A DNA stretch of 64,000 nt. Source: CAYTIB01 sp964437725 (GTDB taxonomy: Bacteria; UBA8248; JACPRG01; G963555815). Shown piece after piece: positions 1-8,800 of the stretch; the first letter of the stretch is position 1, and each line of letters starts with the position of its first letter. The stretch covers positions 1 through 64,000 of the forward strand of contig CAYTIB010000074.1 of assembly GCA_964437725.1 (NCBI GenBank), written 5' to 3'. The translations under genes and the position numbers were made by a program. Below the pieces are notes generated by a model. The model was not told the origin of the DNA and made no database searches. It worked only from the letters and a program-made list of their open reading frames with translations.

Positions 1-201
1 AACCAATCCCTAATTCTTAATGTTTCTCTTTTTTCTTAAATTTATCAGCGTTCCTCTGACCATTCTTTTTAAATATCGTCCGCTTTGTTTTTGGGGTGGT
101 CTCCCCACCGCAACACTTGAGACTCCTTCCAACAAACTGGAGCAAACAATATACCTAGTTGGACCTCAACACGAATCCGCGGAACACAATCCTGCACGCC
201 C

Positions 202-1086
202 TCAAAATCCAAGAACCAACCATGCTCCAAACACCATCAATACGGATCCAACAAGAACGCCCAGTCCTAATTTTTCTTTCCTCCTATTTCTCAACATCAT
301 GATGGTCGTAATGAAAATAGGTTTAAGAAAGACTAATGGGACAACAGTTGTAACCGCGCCAGACCGCAGAGCGAGAAAAAAAGTCCCCTGAGCGCCCGCC
401 ATCACCAGACCACCCGCCAGGAACATCCAAAAAGATCGCCTCTCGAGCCGAATCCGTTCGGCTTTGGGAAAAAATGGACTCAGAATTAGAAGAGTCAGGA
501 ATCCTCCAATGCCTGCTAAAGCTGATCCAAGGGGAATCGACGGGATCAGTTCAAGGCCTGCTTTACGAAAAATTGGGCTGATTCCGAATAGAAAAGCAGT
601 CAAAAGAGGAAAGACAAGAACCATACCGCGCTGTTGCATTTGTCCGCCCAGAAAACTTCCCCGGTTCCCTGAGGAAACCATAACACCAGTGATGATGATC
701 ATCGTTCCCCCGCAAACAAGTAATGTCGGTTGTTCAGACATAAAAACTATTGCCAGAGCAACAGTAAAAGCGGGTGCCGAGGAAGAAATGACAGCAGCAC
801 GCGCAATACCAACTCTCCTCATACTGAAATAAAAGAAAAACATCCCAAGACCGAATTGCGATACACCAACCATAAGGAACCAAAAAAGCCCGAGGGGGTG
901 CAAGGCCAAATTGGAAACCACCCATGGAATGAGCACGACATATATGGACCCAACCGTCAGCGAAAGAATGACAGCGCCAGTATAGGGAGTGGAAGTCCGG
1001 ACACCTTCACCAATCAGTACATCACTCACGGCAAATCCCAAGCCCGTGATAATCGCAAGCACTTCGGAAGAAAAAAAATTCACCAT
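202..1086 (-). CDS. EamA/DMT-family membrane transporter
   Basis: A 294-residue protein that is almost wholly hydrophobic, with about ten predicted membrane segments arranged as two similar halves (roughly residues 8-140 and 150-292). This is the size and layout of the drug/metabolite transporter (EamA) superfamily, which exports small metabolites or amino acids across the inner membrane. Gly-rich helices and a cluster of positive residues near the C-terminus (RNRRKEK, about residue 270) fit the family. The ATG start has no strong Shine-Dalgarno site. It is followed on the same strand, about 195 bp upstream, by an MFS gene. The substrate cannot be told from sequence. Confidence 0.85.
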   Translation of the reverse strand: MVNFFSSEVLAIITGLGFAVSDVLIGEGVRTSTPYTGAVILSLTVGSIYVVLIPWVVSNLALHPLGLFWFLMVGVSQFGLGMFFFYFSMRRVGIARAAVISSSAPAFTVALAIVFMSEQPTLLVCGGTMIIITGVMVSSGNRGSFLGGQMQQRGMVLVFPLLTAFLFGISPIFRKAGLELIPSIPLGSALAGIGGFLTLLILSPFFPKAERIRLERRSFWMFLAGGLVMAGAQGTFFLALRSGAVTTVVPLVFLKPIFITTIMMLRNRRKEKLGLGVLVGSVLMVFGAWLVLGF

Positions 1087-1281
1087 TTTAAATCCATTTT
1101 TTTCACCACCCTTTAACAGAAATTTGCAGACCAGACAATCAACGATCCGACGATCTAGCTGAACGGAGAAAGTAAGGATGGACAGCGGTCAGCTAGGAGA
1201 GAAGTCTTGTTATGGGTGGCAAGTTATCTCACACACAACCAACCTTCAATTCGATGCAATCCATTCAACCACACGATAACC

Positions 1282-2460
1282 CTAAGTCAGTTGTACTGGC
1301 TCAACCAAGGGAGATCGTCTTGGAAGTGACAAGGCAGTCAGGAGCAAAAAGACAATGACCACCAAAACTAGCACCCATCCCGATCTGAAACTTGCCGTAA
1401 CATCATGAACATAACCGATGATGATGGGGCCAAAACAAGTTCCAGCATAACCCACCAACAGGTTGGCACCTGCCACGCTCCCTACTAGTTCTGATTTTAC
1501 GTATTCCAATGGGAGGGCAAAGCTTAAGGCAAAAATTCCCCCCATTGCCAGACCAATCACAGAGGTGTACAACCAAGGAAACGCAAGAGGCCAATAAATC
1601 ATTCCGGCCACTGCGGGAAACAAAATCAGACACGATGTGACCAAACTCACCTTCGCTCCACCTACCCTGTCAGCTACGAAAGGAATGACTAGGCTAGAGG
1701 GTAGGTTAAGGAGAATGAAAATCGTTAGCAGTCCAGATCCCATCTTGAGGGATAAACCAAGCTCCTGATAGTAAGTCGGGATCCATGAGGTCAGGGAATA
1801 AAAGATAACTCCCTGCAACAAGAAGATGAGGTTCAGCTTCCAAACAGTCTTGTCCATCCAAATACCGCCAACGTTTGGACGACTCCTGAATTTCTCCTTT
1901 TCCACAGGGGCAAGCAAAATCCATCCTACAAGAACTACCAAAGCCAAAATCCCCCAAATCAGAAAGGTCCCTCTCCAAGATCCAGTTAGGGCTGTCAGAT
2001 AGGGAAACGTCAGGAAAGAACCCATAGCGGCGCCAGTAACGATTCCTGTCGTATAGATACCAGTGGCGGTTCCCGGAAGGTCGGGGAAATTATCCTTGAC
2101 CATTCGAGTTAGACCAGGACCAGCAATCCCCATACCTGCGCCCAAAACTGCCGTCCAGAAAACTAACAATAAAAATCCTGGGGCAGTAACACGGAGGGTG
2201 CAACCTATCAGAATTAAGACAAGCCCGATGGTAATCGTTCGCTTCATACCTACTGTATCGGCCAACCAGCCTCCCGGAAAACCGCATGCCGACATCATGA
2301 TTGTCGGAACGGAGAATAAGAACCCAGCTTGAGCATAAGTCAATACCATATCTTTTTGGATAAAAGGTAAGAGTGGAGAAACCGAAATAGAGGTGCCGCG
2401 AAGATTCATCGCGACAAACCAGGCAATTCCCAATAGAATCCATCGGTTCCGAACTACCAA
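1282..2460 (-). CDS. Major facilitator superfamily transporter (CynX/NimT-like)
   Basis: A 392-residue polytopic protein with about 12 membrane helices. The loop between helices 2 and 3 carries the MFS signature GGWLADTVGMKRT (about residues 63-75), and the early NLRGTSISVSPLLP stretch resembles cyanate/nitroimidazole-type (CynX/NimT) porters. A TTG start is used, with AGGGGA about nine bases upstream; no earlier ATG is available. It probably moves a small organic anion across the inner membrane. It lies next to a DMT transporter and divergent from the molybdenum hydroxylase operon that begins at 2863, so it may import or export a substrate of that enzyme, but this link is inference. Confidence 0.85.
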   Translation of the reverse strand: MVVRNRWILLGIAWFVAMNLRGTSISVSPLLPFIQKDMVLTYAQAGFLFSVPTIMMSACGFPGGWLADTVGMKRTITIGLVLILIGCTLRVTAPGFLLLVFWTAVLGAGMGIAGPGLTRMVKDNFPDLPGTATGIYTTGIVTGAAMGSFLTFPYLTALTGSWRGTFLIWGILALVVLVGWILLAPVEKEKFRSRPNVGGIWMDKTVWKLNLIFLLQGVIFYSLTSWIPTYYQELGLSLKMGSGLLTIFILLNLPSSLVIPFVADRVGGAKVSLVTSCLILFPAVAGMIYWPLAFPWLYTSVIGLAMGGIFALSFALPLEYVKSELVGSVAGANLLVGYAGTCFGPIIIGYVHDVTASFRSGWVLVLVVIVFLLLTALSLPRRSPLVEPVQLT

Positions 2461-2862
2461 AATAGAAAATCCCCTAATTAATTAGACGGCCAACTGAATC
2501 GTCAAATCCTGTTTTAGCTCCGATTCCAAAAGATTGGTTCAAGCATCTTACACCCTTGTCGGGTATTCTTGTCCAAAATATAGGATGAGCCATCCCATCT
2601 TACTGATCTGGAAAAGATGCTCCCTTGACAGTCAATCTGAGCGGGGGATACACTTTGTCCCACTCCTTAAACGTATGGAGGTCAGGAAAGAGTGGCTTAG
2701 GTCCTTGGTCGGAACCTGTTCAGTGGTCAAAAGCCTGCTGTTTGAAGTACTCCCTGTCCAGGGAGAGGTGAGAGCCTAGCTGTAAATGGATGGGCTGTTA
2801 CAGCCTATAAAACCTGGTTGGTTCGGGAAGTCTGTAGATACTCTTTGGAAAGGTTTCAATGA
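2461..2862. other. Divergent intergenic region upstream of the xdh-type operon
   Basis: About 400 bases between a leftward MFS gene and the rightward molybdenum hydroxylase operon. I see no convincing gene. A perfect 13-base inverted repeat (GGCTGT-T-ACAGCC) at 2793-2805, directly followed by TATAAAA, could be an operator or promoter element for the operon. A GGAAAGG ribosome-binding site sits just before the ATG at 2863. Confidence 0.4.
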
Positions 2863-3735
2863 ATGAAAACGCTTGAGCTTTTGGAACCCACTTCAGTAGA
2901 AGAGGCAAGTGATCTGCTTTCCAAGGCCGGAGAGGGTGTCAAAGTAGTAGGTGGTGGAATCTCCTTGGCCATCTTGATGAAGCAGAAAATCTTCCAACCC
3001 GAACGGCTTATTGCTATCCGCCATATCCCCCAATTTGACGCTATCAAATATGAGCCTGACCAGGGGCTCATCATCGGGGCTGGGGCCCTCCACCGAACTA
3101 TAGAGACCTCTCCTTTGGTCCAAGAACATTGCCCACTGCTTGGTGAGGTTATGGGCCAAGTAGCGAACGTGCGGATCCGGTGCATGGGAACGCTCGGAGG
3201 GGAATTGGCTCACGCCGATCCCCACTCCGACCCACCACCCGTATTAATCGGACTCGGCGCTCGGGCCTGCGTCATGAGTGTCCGTGGTCCAAGAGAGATC
3301 ACTTTTGAGGAATTTTTCACTGGATACCTAGAATCAGCCCTGGAACCCGATGAGATCCTGACACACGTTGTCATCCCACCATCGGCTCCGAACGTTAAGT
3401 CTGCATACCTTAAGTTCACCCCAAATAGCTCTACCGACTGGCCCTGCCTCGGAATTGCTGCTTTTCTGAGCCTATCTGAAAACGGCTCATGCAAGTCCTT
3501 AGACGTCATACTGGGATCTGTGACAGAAATACCGTTTCGTGTACCGGGAGTCTCCGAAATGGCAGTTGGCCAGAGACTAGACCATAACCTCATCACTGAA
3601 ATTGCAGAGCAGTGCTACGAACAAGTCGATCCCATGGAGGATTCGCGGGGATCCAAGTGGTATAAAAAAGAGCTTTCGCGCGCCTTTGCTCGTAGGATCC
3701 TTAAGCGAGCTTTAGAGAACAGCGAAACTGGATAA
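2863..3735 (+). CDS. Xanthine dehydrogenase family FAD-binding subunit (CoxM/XdhB-like)
   Basis: A 290-residue FAD subunit of a molybdenum hydroxylase. The N-terminal VVGGGISLAILMKQ segment (about residues 28-41) corresponds to the family's first FAD-binding loop (AGGxxL). RIRCMGTLGGELAHADPHSD (about residues 104-123) is the second FAD motif (normally RNxGTxGGNxxxADPxxD). The C-terminal CO-dehydrogenase-flavoprotein domain follows. The subunit passes electrons from the 2Fe-2S subunit to FAD. It heads a three-gene operon (M-L-S order) with 13 bases between its stop and the next start. The substrate could be a purine, an N-heteroaromatic, an aldehyde or CO; the catalytic subunit argues against form I CO dehydrogenase. 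Confidence 0.93.
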   Translation: MKTLELLEPTSVEEASDLLSKAGEGVKVVGGGISLAILMKQKIFQPERLIAIRHIPQFDAIKYEPDQGLIIGAGALHRTIETSPLVQEHCPLLGEVMGQVANVRIRCMGTLGGELAHADPHSDPPPVLIGLGARACVMSVRGPREITFEEFFTGYLESALEPDEILTHVVIPPSAPNVKSAYLKFTPNSSTDWPCLGIAAFLSLSENGSCKSLDVILGSVTEIPFRVPGVSEMAVGQRLDHNLITEIAEQCYEQVDPMEDSRGSKWYKKELSRAFARRILKRALENSETG

Positions 3736-3748
3736 GAACGGAGGACAT

Positions 3749-6097
3749 ATGAGCCACGTGACCATCGGCCTGTCGGAAACCCGCCCCGAAGCGGAATCCA
3801 AGGTCCGGGGCGAAGGCATTTACACTATGCATTTTGACATCCCGGGCCTGTCGCACGCCCGGCTATTGGGAAGCCCTCATCCGCACGCCAAAATCCTAAA
3901 CATTGACACCTCCAAAGCAGAGAGTCTTCCTGGTGTATTTGCTGTGCTCTCGCGTAACGACTTCCTCGACAATGATCGTTTTACTCCAACATATGGTCCC
4001 GTTTATAACGACCAGCCAATCGTTGCTTTGGAAAAGGTCCGATATGTGGGAGAGCGAGTGGCGGCAGTGGCCGCCGTTGATGCAGACACCGCTGAGGAGG
4101 CCTTATCGCTTATAAACGTGGAGTATGAAGAGATTCCGGCCGCAACCGATCTCGACTCTGCTCTTGCCCAGGGGGCACCTCTTGTCCATGAAAATTTACA
4201 GGTCCCACCTACAGGGTTTGCAGACTTAAAATCTATCCGACCCATACCAGGGACTAACATTTGCAACCAATACCGGCTCCGATACGGCAATGTAGAGAAA
4301 GGGTTTGAAAGCTCTGACCATATTTTCACTCACGAGTTCACAACACCAACTACTCAACATGTGGCTTTTGAACCTTTCAATGCCATTGCCAAGATAGAAC
4401 ACGGAAACAAAATCAATATATGGTCCTCAACACAAAATCCCTTTCTGGCCAGAAACTCTGTAGCACGTGTTTTTAAAGTTCCAGTTGGGAACGTTCGCAT
4501 CATGATTCCTGGATACTTGGGTGGTGGTTTCGGATCCAAGACATACGCCCGAATAGAACCCATCACAACTTGTCTAGCCTGGAAGGCAAACCGACCCGTG
4601 CGGCTAACACTCACCCGTGAGGAATGCTTCCTCGAGTGCGTTAAACACGCTTCCTTTGTTCGGATCAAAACAGGTGTTACAAAAGATGGATTTTTCAAAG
4701 CTCGTAAAACAGAGATATTTCTCGACACAGGAGCCTACGCCGATATTGGCCCGCGTGTGGCAAAGAATTGTGGGTATGTTTCATGTGGTCCCTTTAAGAT
4801 GCCCAACGCCTGGGTAGATTCGCATTGCGTCTTGACGAACAAGCCTTCCTCTGGGCCCTTCCGCGGTTTCGGTGTGGCGCAGGTTTCTTGGGCCTACGGT
4901 CAACAGAATGACATCATCGCTCTTGAATTGGGAATGGACCCTGTAAAGTTTTTAGATCAAAACCTGCTTGAGCCCGGGGACGAATTCATCACCACATCCA
5001 TCATGAAAGAGATCAACTTCAAGGAGAACCTTCGGCTTGCCACCGAAGGAGTCAACTGGGGAGCCCCTCCCAAACCAGCCCCGGAACCTCATATTAAGGT
5101 GGGCAGAGGTGTTTCTGTCGCGATAAAGAGTACCGTGACGCCGACAATTTCCAGCGCCTTTATAAAGGTCAACAATGACTCTAGCGTTTCAGTTCTGTGC
5201 TCAACCGTGGACATGGGGCAAGGCTCAGATGCCGTAATGGCCCAGATTGCCGCTGAAACCTTGGGCGTGACATATGACATGGTTAACGTTGTTCATCCCG
5301 ATACAAATGTTACACCCTATGACCAAATGACAAATTCTAGTCGGTCGACTTTCCATGTGGGTTCAGCAGTGAGCATGGCTTCTATCGATGCCAAGAAACA
5401 AATTTTAGAACTCGCCTCCGATATAATGGAAGCGGCTCCCGAGGATCTAGATATCCGCGAAGGAAAGGTCTTTGCAAAAACTGATCCAAGTCGGACTGTC
5501 TCTGTTCAAGAGGTGATCCAGAATTTCTTTGGAATGGACGGCGGAAACATTTTGGGGCGCGGAGTACTTAAAACAAAGGGTGGAAAACTGGACAAAGAAA
5601 CGGGTCTAGCTGTCGAGGAACTTACTACCGTTTACTGGTTCCCTGCTGGCGGAGCTTGCGAAGTAGAAGTGGATACTGAAACCGGTGAGGTTCATATTCG
5701 CAAGTTCGTCAATACTGTCGATGTAGGGAGTGCGCTCAACCCGGACAGCTGCATCCAACAGATCGCTGGTTCATCCATGATGGCTCTAGGACAAACCTTT
5801 TACGAATCTTTAAACTTCGATAACGGGCAGCCACTGAACCCGCATTTCGTCGACTACATACTCCCCTCCTTCGAAGAAATCCCGGATGAGATGGAAAACC
5901 TCCTGATCGAAACAGAGGTCAAGGATGGGCCCTTCGGAGCGCGCGGGACGGGTGAAACATCCATCACCCCCCCCTCCCCTGCTGTGGCCAATGCCGTTTA
6001 TGACGCCATAGGTGTTCGGATTCATGATTTACCAATTACCCCAGAAAAAGTACTCCACGCATTGCGTGAGAAAGAGGAACGGGAGGCTCAAGGCTAA
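3749..6097 (+). CDS. Xanthine dehydrogenase family molybdopterin-binding (catalytic) subunit
   Basis: A 782-residue large subunit that binds the molybdenum-pyranopterin cofactor and hydroxylates its substrate with water-derived oxygen. Visible family motifs are GGGFGSK (about residue 255), SGPFRGFGVAQ (about 368), VDMGQGSDAVMAQIAAE (about 490) and GARGTGETS near the C-terminus (about 730), whose Glu is the conserved catalytic base. The AYxCSFR active-site loop of form I CO dehydrogenase is absent, so a CO-oxidising role is unlikely. A strong GGAGG site precedes the ATG at 3749. Its TAA overlaps the next ATG by one base (TAATG), implying translational coupling. No XdhC-type maturation gene lies beside it. 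Confidence 0.95.
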   Translation: MSHVTIGLSETRPEAESKVRGEGIYTMHFDIPGLSHARLLGSPHPHAKILNIDTSKAESLPGVFAVLSRNDFLDNDRFTPTYGPVYNDQPIVALEKVRYVGERVAAVAAVDADTAEEALSLINVEYEEIPAATDLDSALAQGAPLVHENLQVPPTGFADLKSIRPIPGTNICNQYRLRYGNVEKGFESSDHIFTHEFTTPTTQHVAFEPFNAIAKIEHGNKINIWSSTQNPFLARNSVARVFKVPVGNVRIMIPGYLGGGFGSKTYARIEPITTCLAWKANRPVRLTLTREECFLECVKHASFVRIKTGVTKDGFFKARKTEIFLDTGAYADIGPRVAKNCGYVSCGPFKMPNAWVDSHCVLTNKPSSGPFRGFGVAQVSWAYGQQNDIIALELGMDPVKFLDQNLLEPGDEFITTSIMKEINFKENLRLATEGVNWGAPPKPAPEPHIKVGRGVSVAIKSTVTPTISSAFIKVNNDSSVSVLCSTVDMGQGSDAVMAQIAAETLGVTYDMVNVVHPDTNVTPYDQMTNSSRSTFHVGSAVSMASIDAKKQILELASDIMEAAPEDLDIREGKVFAKTDPSRTVSVQEVIQNFFGMDGGNILGRGVLKTKGGKLDKETGLAVEELTTVYWFPAGGACEVEVDTETGEVHIRKFVNTVDVGSALNPDSCIQQIAGSSMMALGQTFYESLNFDNGQPLNPHFVDYILPSFEEIPDEMENLLIETEVKDGPFGARGTGETSITPPSPAVANAVYDAIGVRIHDLPITPEKVLHALREKEEREAQG

Positions 6098-6576
6098 TGG
6101 AACGTGAGATCCGCTTTACCTTAAATGGTGAAGAACAGAGGGTTACTATAAGGTCCCGCCACACTTTCATGGACGTACTCTACAACCAACTTCGGATGAC
6201 GGGGCCGCGGGAGGTTTGCGGAGTGGGTGTATGCGGTGCTTGCACGGCTTTAGTAGACGATCGCCCTGTAGCCACCTGTGTAATGTTAGCGCCATTCGCA
6301 GACGGTACGGATGTCAGGACTATTGAGGGGCTCGCTCCAAATGAAACTGATCTTCACCCTCTTCAAACCGCGTTTATCGAGCAAGGTGGCTTCCAATGTG
6401 GTTACTGTACCCCGGGAATGATTATGACGGCGAAGGCTTTACTTGACGAGAACCCCGACCCTTCTGAAGAAGAAATCAAGAAATTCATGGAGGGAAACCT
6501 TTGTCGCTGTACTAGCTACTATGAGATTATTCGTGCAATCCAACAGGCTGCAAAGGAGCTGAAGGCGGGTACGTAG
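6097..6576 (+). CDS. Xanthine dehydrogenase family [2Fe-2S] subunit (CoxS-like)
   Basis: A 159-residue iron-sulfur subunit with two 2Fe-2S domains. The N-terminal plant-ferredoxin-type cluster is bound by CGVGVCGACTAL plus the Cys of VATC (about residues 42-65). The C-terminal all-helical cluster is bound by CGYCTPGM and NLCRCTSY (about residues 102-143). These are the complete eight cysteines of the family. The subunit relays electrons from the Mo site to the FAD subunit. It is the last gene of the operon, coupled to the catalytic subunit by a one-base overlap, and is followed at once by a terminator hairpin. Confidence 0.95.
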   Translation: MEREIRFTLNGEEQRVTIRSRHTFMDVLYNQLRMTGPREVCGVGVCGACTALVDDRPVATCVMLAPFADGTDVRTIEGLAPNETDLHPLQTAFIEQGGFQCGYCTPGMIMTAKALLDENPDPSEEEIKKFMEGNLCRCTSYYEIIRAIQQAAKELKAGT

Positions 6577-6577
6577 G

Positions 6578-6597
6578 AAAACCCTACCGGGTTTTTT
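6578..6597 (+). terminator. Rho-independent terminator of the xdh-type operon
   Basis: AAAACCC and GGGTTTT form a seven-pair stem around a TACC loop, ending in a run of six T. It starts two bases after the stop codon of the iron-sulfur subunit gene. Confidence 0.75.
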
Positions 6598-6719
6598 CGC
6601 TATTAATCTTCTTTAGAAGCACCTACTTCGCCATGCAAAGCCAATTGGTTGAATAACGTAAAAATCAAGCTCATTGCGTGAAAATGATCACTGCAAATCT
6701 TTTCTTAAAGGTAAACACG

Positions 6720-7706
6720 TCATTCTCTCAAAAGTCGCTTGGCATTGTCTTCCATAATGGCAGCTTCTTGATCTGTCTTGAGCCCAACAGCCTCAACTGA
6801 ACCAACTGGATCTAAATCACCCACTCCAAAAGGGTGATCACTTCCCAAGAAGAACTTATCTGCTCCAATAATGGAAATGGCATTTCGGAGAGCCGTTGAG
6901 TCCAAGATAATAGTGTCAAAATGCAAACGTCTAAGATACTCCTCCGGGTCTGCGTTCATATTCCTGGCATACTCGGGATACACTTCAAGTCCCCTGCGGA
7001 TTCGTCCCAAAAGCGTTGGCACATAAGCTCCAGCGTGAACGAAACAAAACTTCACACCGGGGAAACGGTCCAAAGTTCCACTCAACATCAAACGAATGAG
7101 ACAAATAGTAGTATCTAGCGGGAACGCCACGACTTCAAACAGGGCATACTCGTTCATTCGATCCGTTCCAGGAGGGTTCCATGGGTGAACAAGTACTGGT
7201 ACTTCTAGAGAAGATGCCTCTTCGTAAAAGGGCGCCAAACTTGGATTATCCAGATACACTCCATTGACATTTGTTCCGATTTCGACTCCCAAAAGACCCT
7301 TATCCCTCACCGCACGTCGGAGTTCTTCGGCCGCAGCAACCGGATCCTGAAGAGGAACGGACGCCATTGCACCTAACCTATTAGCATAAGGTTGGGTAAA
7401 ATCGACCATCGAATCGTTCCAAAGCTTGGCAATTTCAAGTCCAAGTTCGGGTATAAGGTCATAATGGAAAAGTTGAGGAGGAGGGGATAAAATCTGGCGG
7501 TCAATCCTATACATCTCCAAACGCTTCAGTATGGTGCCCGGGTCCCAGAAACCTTGTGTAAACAAAGCTCTTCCTCTGCCGGGGTGTTCGACATAGGGTT
7601 GGCCCTTTTCGTCTTCACCGTAGGTAGTGCCAAATCTGGATGCATCCTCTTGCAAAAGCTGGAAGTAAGCTGGGGGAACACAGTGCGCATGCAGATCAAT
7701 TGCCAA
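6720..7706 (-). CDS. Amidohydrolase family protein (ACMSD-like)
   Basis: A metal-dependent TIM-barrel hydrolase/decarboxylase of the amidohydrolase-2 (aminocarboxymuconate-semialdehyde decarboxylase) type, about 328 residues. The IDLHAH motif at the very N-terminus supplies two metal ligands, VLVHPWNPPG (middle) and FVHAGAYVPT supply further histidines, and LGSDHPFG near residue 290 supplies the conserved Asp. The reading frame opens at 7721, but a GGAGGA site sits six bases before the TTG at 7706, which gives a start directly before AIDLHAH, so I prefer that. Such enzymes decarboxylate or hydrolyse ring-cleavage products. A homologue lies at 26979-27986. Confidence 0.9.
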   Translation of the reverse strand: MAIDLHAHCVPPAYFQLLQEDASRFGTTYGEDEKGQPYVEHPGRGRALFTQGFWDPGTILKRLEMYRIDRQILSPPPQLFHYDLIPELGLEIAKLWNDSMVDFTQPYANRLGAMASVPLQDPVAAAEELRRAVRDKGLLGVEIGTNVNGVYLDNPSLAPFYEEASSLEVPVLVHPWNPPGTDRMNEYALFEVVAFPLDTTICLIRLMLSGTLDRFPGVKFCFVHAGAYVPTLLGRIRRGLEVYPEYARNMNADPEEYLRRLHFDTIILDSTALRNAISIIGADKFFLGSDHPFGVGDLDPVGSVEAVGLKTDQEAAIMEDNAKRLLRE

Positions 7707-7740
7707 GGATTCTCCTCCCAATTCAGAAAATAGGGGTGCA

Positions 7741-7756
7741 AATAATTTATATTATT
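7741..7756. promoter_or_regulatory. AT-rich inverted repeat between divergent genes
   Basis: AATAAT and ATTATT form a perfect inverted repeat around TTAT, in the 144-base gap between a leftward amidohydrolase and a rightward ABC ATPase. It could be a repressor site or part of overlapping promoters; a TATATTATAA run lies about 30 bases to the right. No regulator gene is adjacent. Confidence 0.25.
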
Positions 7757-7850
7757 CGCCGACCTAACGATTGGTCAGTATATTATAAGGTGATAGACGT
7801 ATCCTTGAACCCTCTCAAATTTATCTAGTTTCAAAGGGATCTAACACTCC

Positions 7851-8654
7851 ATGAAAATTGAGATCCGCGATCTAACACACATTTACAATAGTGGAGAAAA
7901 TAAAAAGATTGTCCTAGAGGGAGTAAATCTCACAATTGATAATGGTGTGTTTTACGGTATCGTTGGCCCAAACGGATGTGGAAAAACAACTTTTCTTCAC
8001 CTCCTAGCTGAAATCAAACAACCCACCTCCGGTAACATCGAGTTCACCGGACAACGAAAAGCCGATGCACCCGCCGCTATGGTATTTCAAAATTTTGCGC
8101 TAATGCCGTGGCGATACACCGGAGACAACGTGGGCCTGGGGCCCGAGGTTAGAGGGGAATCAGAACCGGTCTACAAACGCATTGCTAATTTTTTCCTTAA
8201 AAAGGTTCGTCTCCAGGGAACCCAACATCTTTATCCCGCGCAGCTCTCCGGTGGAATGAAACAACGGGCCGGAATAGGCCGAGCGCTGGCCACTGACGCA
8301 AATATAATCCTACTGGATGAACCGCTAGCCCAAATAGATCCCCAGGCTCGGGTCATCATGAGACAGGAACTTGAACTACTTTGGACAAAAGAGAAAAAAA
8401 CCTTTGTATATGTGACCCACAACCTGGAGGAGGCTGTCCTTCTGTGCGACAAGATCGCAGTGTTCTCATCAAGCCCGGGTAGAGTTTTGGACATCATCGA
8501 TATCCCCCTTGAAAGGCCGCGCACATTTGACTCTATGGCCGATCCCCGTTTCGCCCAAACGGTAAAGCGGATTTGGAAAAGCCTGGAAGTCGAAGTCGAG
8601 CGAGCATTAAAAGAAACCGTTCCGGTTATAAAGGGGAAAAATCGGAAAAGCTGA
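7851..8654 (+). CDS. ABC transporter ATP-binding protein (NitT/TauT type), orphan
   Basis: A 267-residue ATPase. Walker A is GPNGCGKTT (about residues 44-52), the signature is LSGGMKQR (about 134), Walker B is IILLDEP (about 155), and the H-loop is VTHN (about 193). It most resembles ATPases of nitrate/sulfonate/taurine-type importers, which have about 250 residues. No permease or binding protein is beside it: the upstream neighbour is a divergent amidohydrolase and the downstream one a convergent nrdJ. It may energise a transporter encoded elsewhere. The importer at 33.3-35.9 kb has its own ATPase, while the metal importer at 14-16 kb lacks one but normally needs a different ATPase subtype. 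Confidence 0.9.
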   Translation: MKIEIRDLTHIYNSGENKKIVLEGVNLTIDNGVFYGIVGPNGCGKTTFLHLLAEIKQPTSGNIEFTGQRKADAPAAMVFQNFALMPWRYTGDNVGLGPEVRGESEPVYKRIANFFLKKVRLQGTQHLYPAQLSGGMKQRAGIGRALATDANIILLDEPLAQIDPQARVIMRQELELLWTKEKKTFVYVTHNLEEAVLLCDKIAVFSSSPGRVLDIIDIPLERPRTFDSMADPRFAQTVKRIWKSLEVEVERALKETVPVIKGKNRKS

Positions 8655-8730
8655 CCTTAGTAAAAGATGGGCAAGAAAACCAAATCGGGAACAAAAGTCA
8701 TTTCACAAAACTCTTCATTAGTCGGGCAAT

Positions 8731-8767
8731 AAAAAAAGCTTCGCTGAGATCGGATCTCAGCGAAGCT
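8731..8767 (-). terminator. Terminator of nrdJ (long palindrome plus U-tract)
   Basis: Two 15-base arms (8737-8751 and 8753-8767) are perfect reverse complements with a single central base. Read on the minus strand, the stem is followed directly by a run of T, which suits termination of the leftward nrdJ. The plus strand lacks a T-run after the stem, so it is a poorer terminator for the rightward ATPase gene. Confidence 0.85.
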
Positions 8768-8800
8768 CAACATAACAGATGCGTTACGCCCCCAGTGTTT

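Noticed and set aside
1..201. Possible gene at the left edge
   Set aside because: Open frames here lie opposite the DMT transporter or are short. A weak GGTGG/CCACC hairpin near 92-112 lacks a T-run on either strand.
2534..2779. Open frame of 81 codons upstream of the xdh-type operon
   Set aside because: No ribosome-binding site, no family resemblance, unusual residue make-up; probably chance.
5967..5974. Eight-C homopolymer in the molybdenum hydroxylase gene
   Set aside because: It codes for a conserved region just after GTGETS, the frame is intact and the length is modest.
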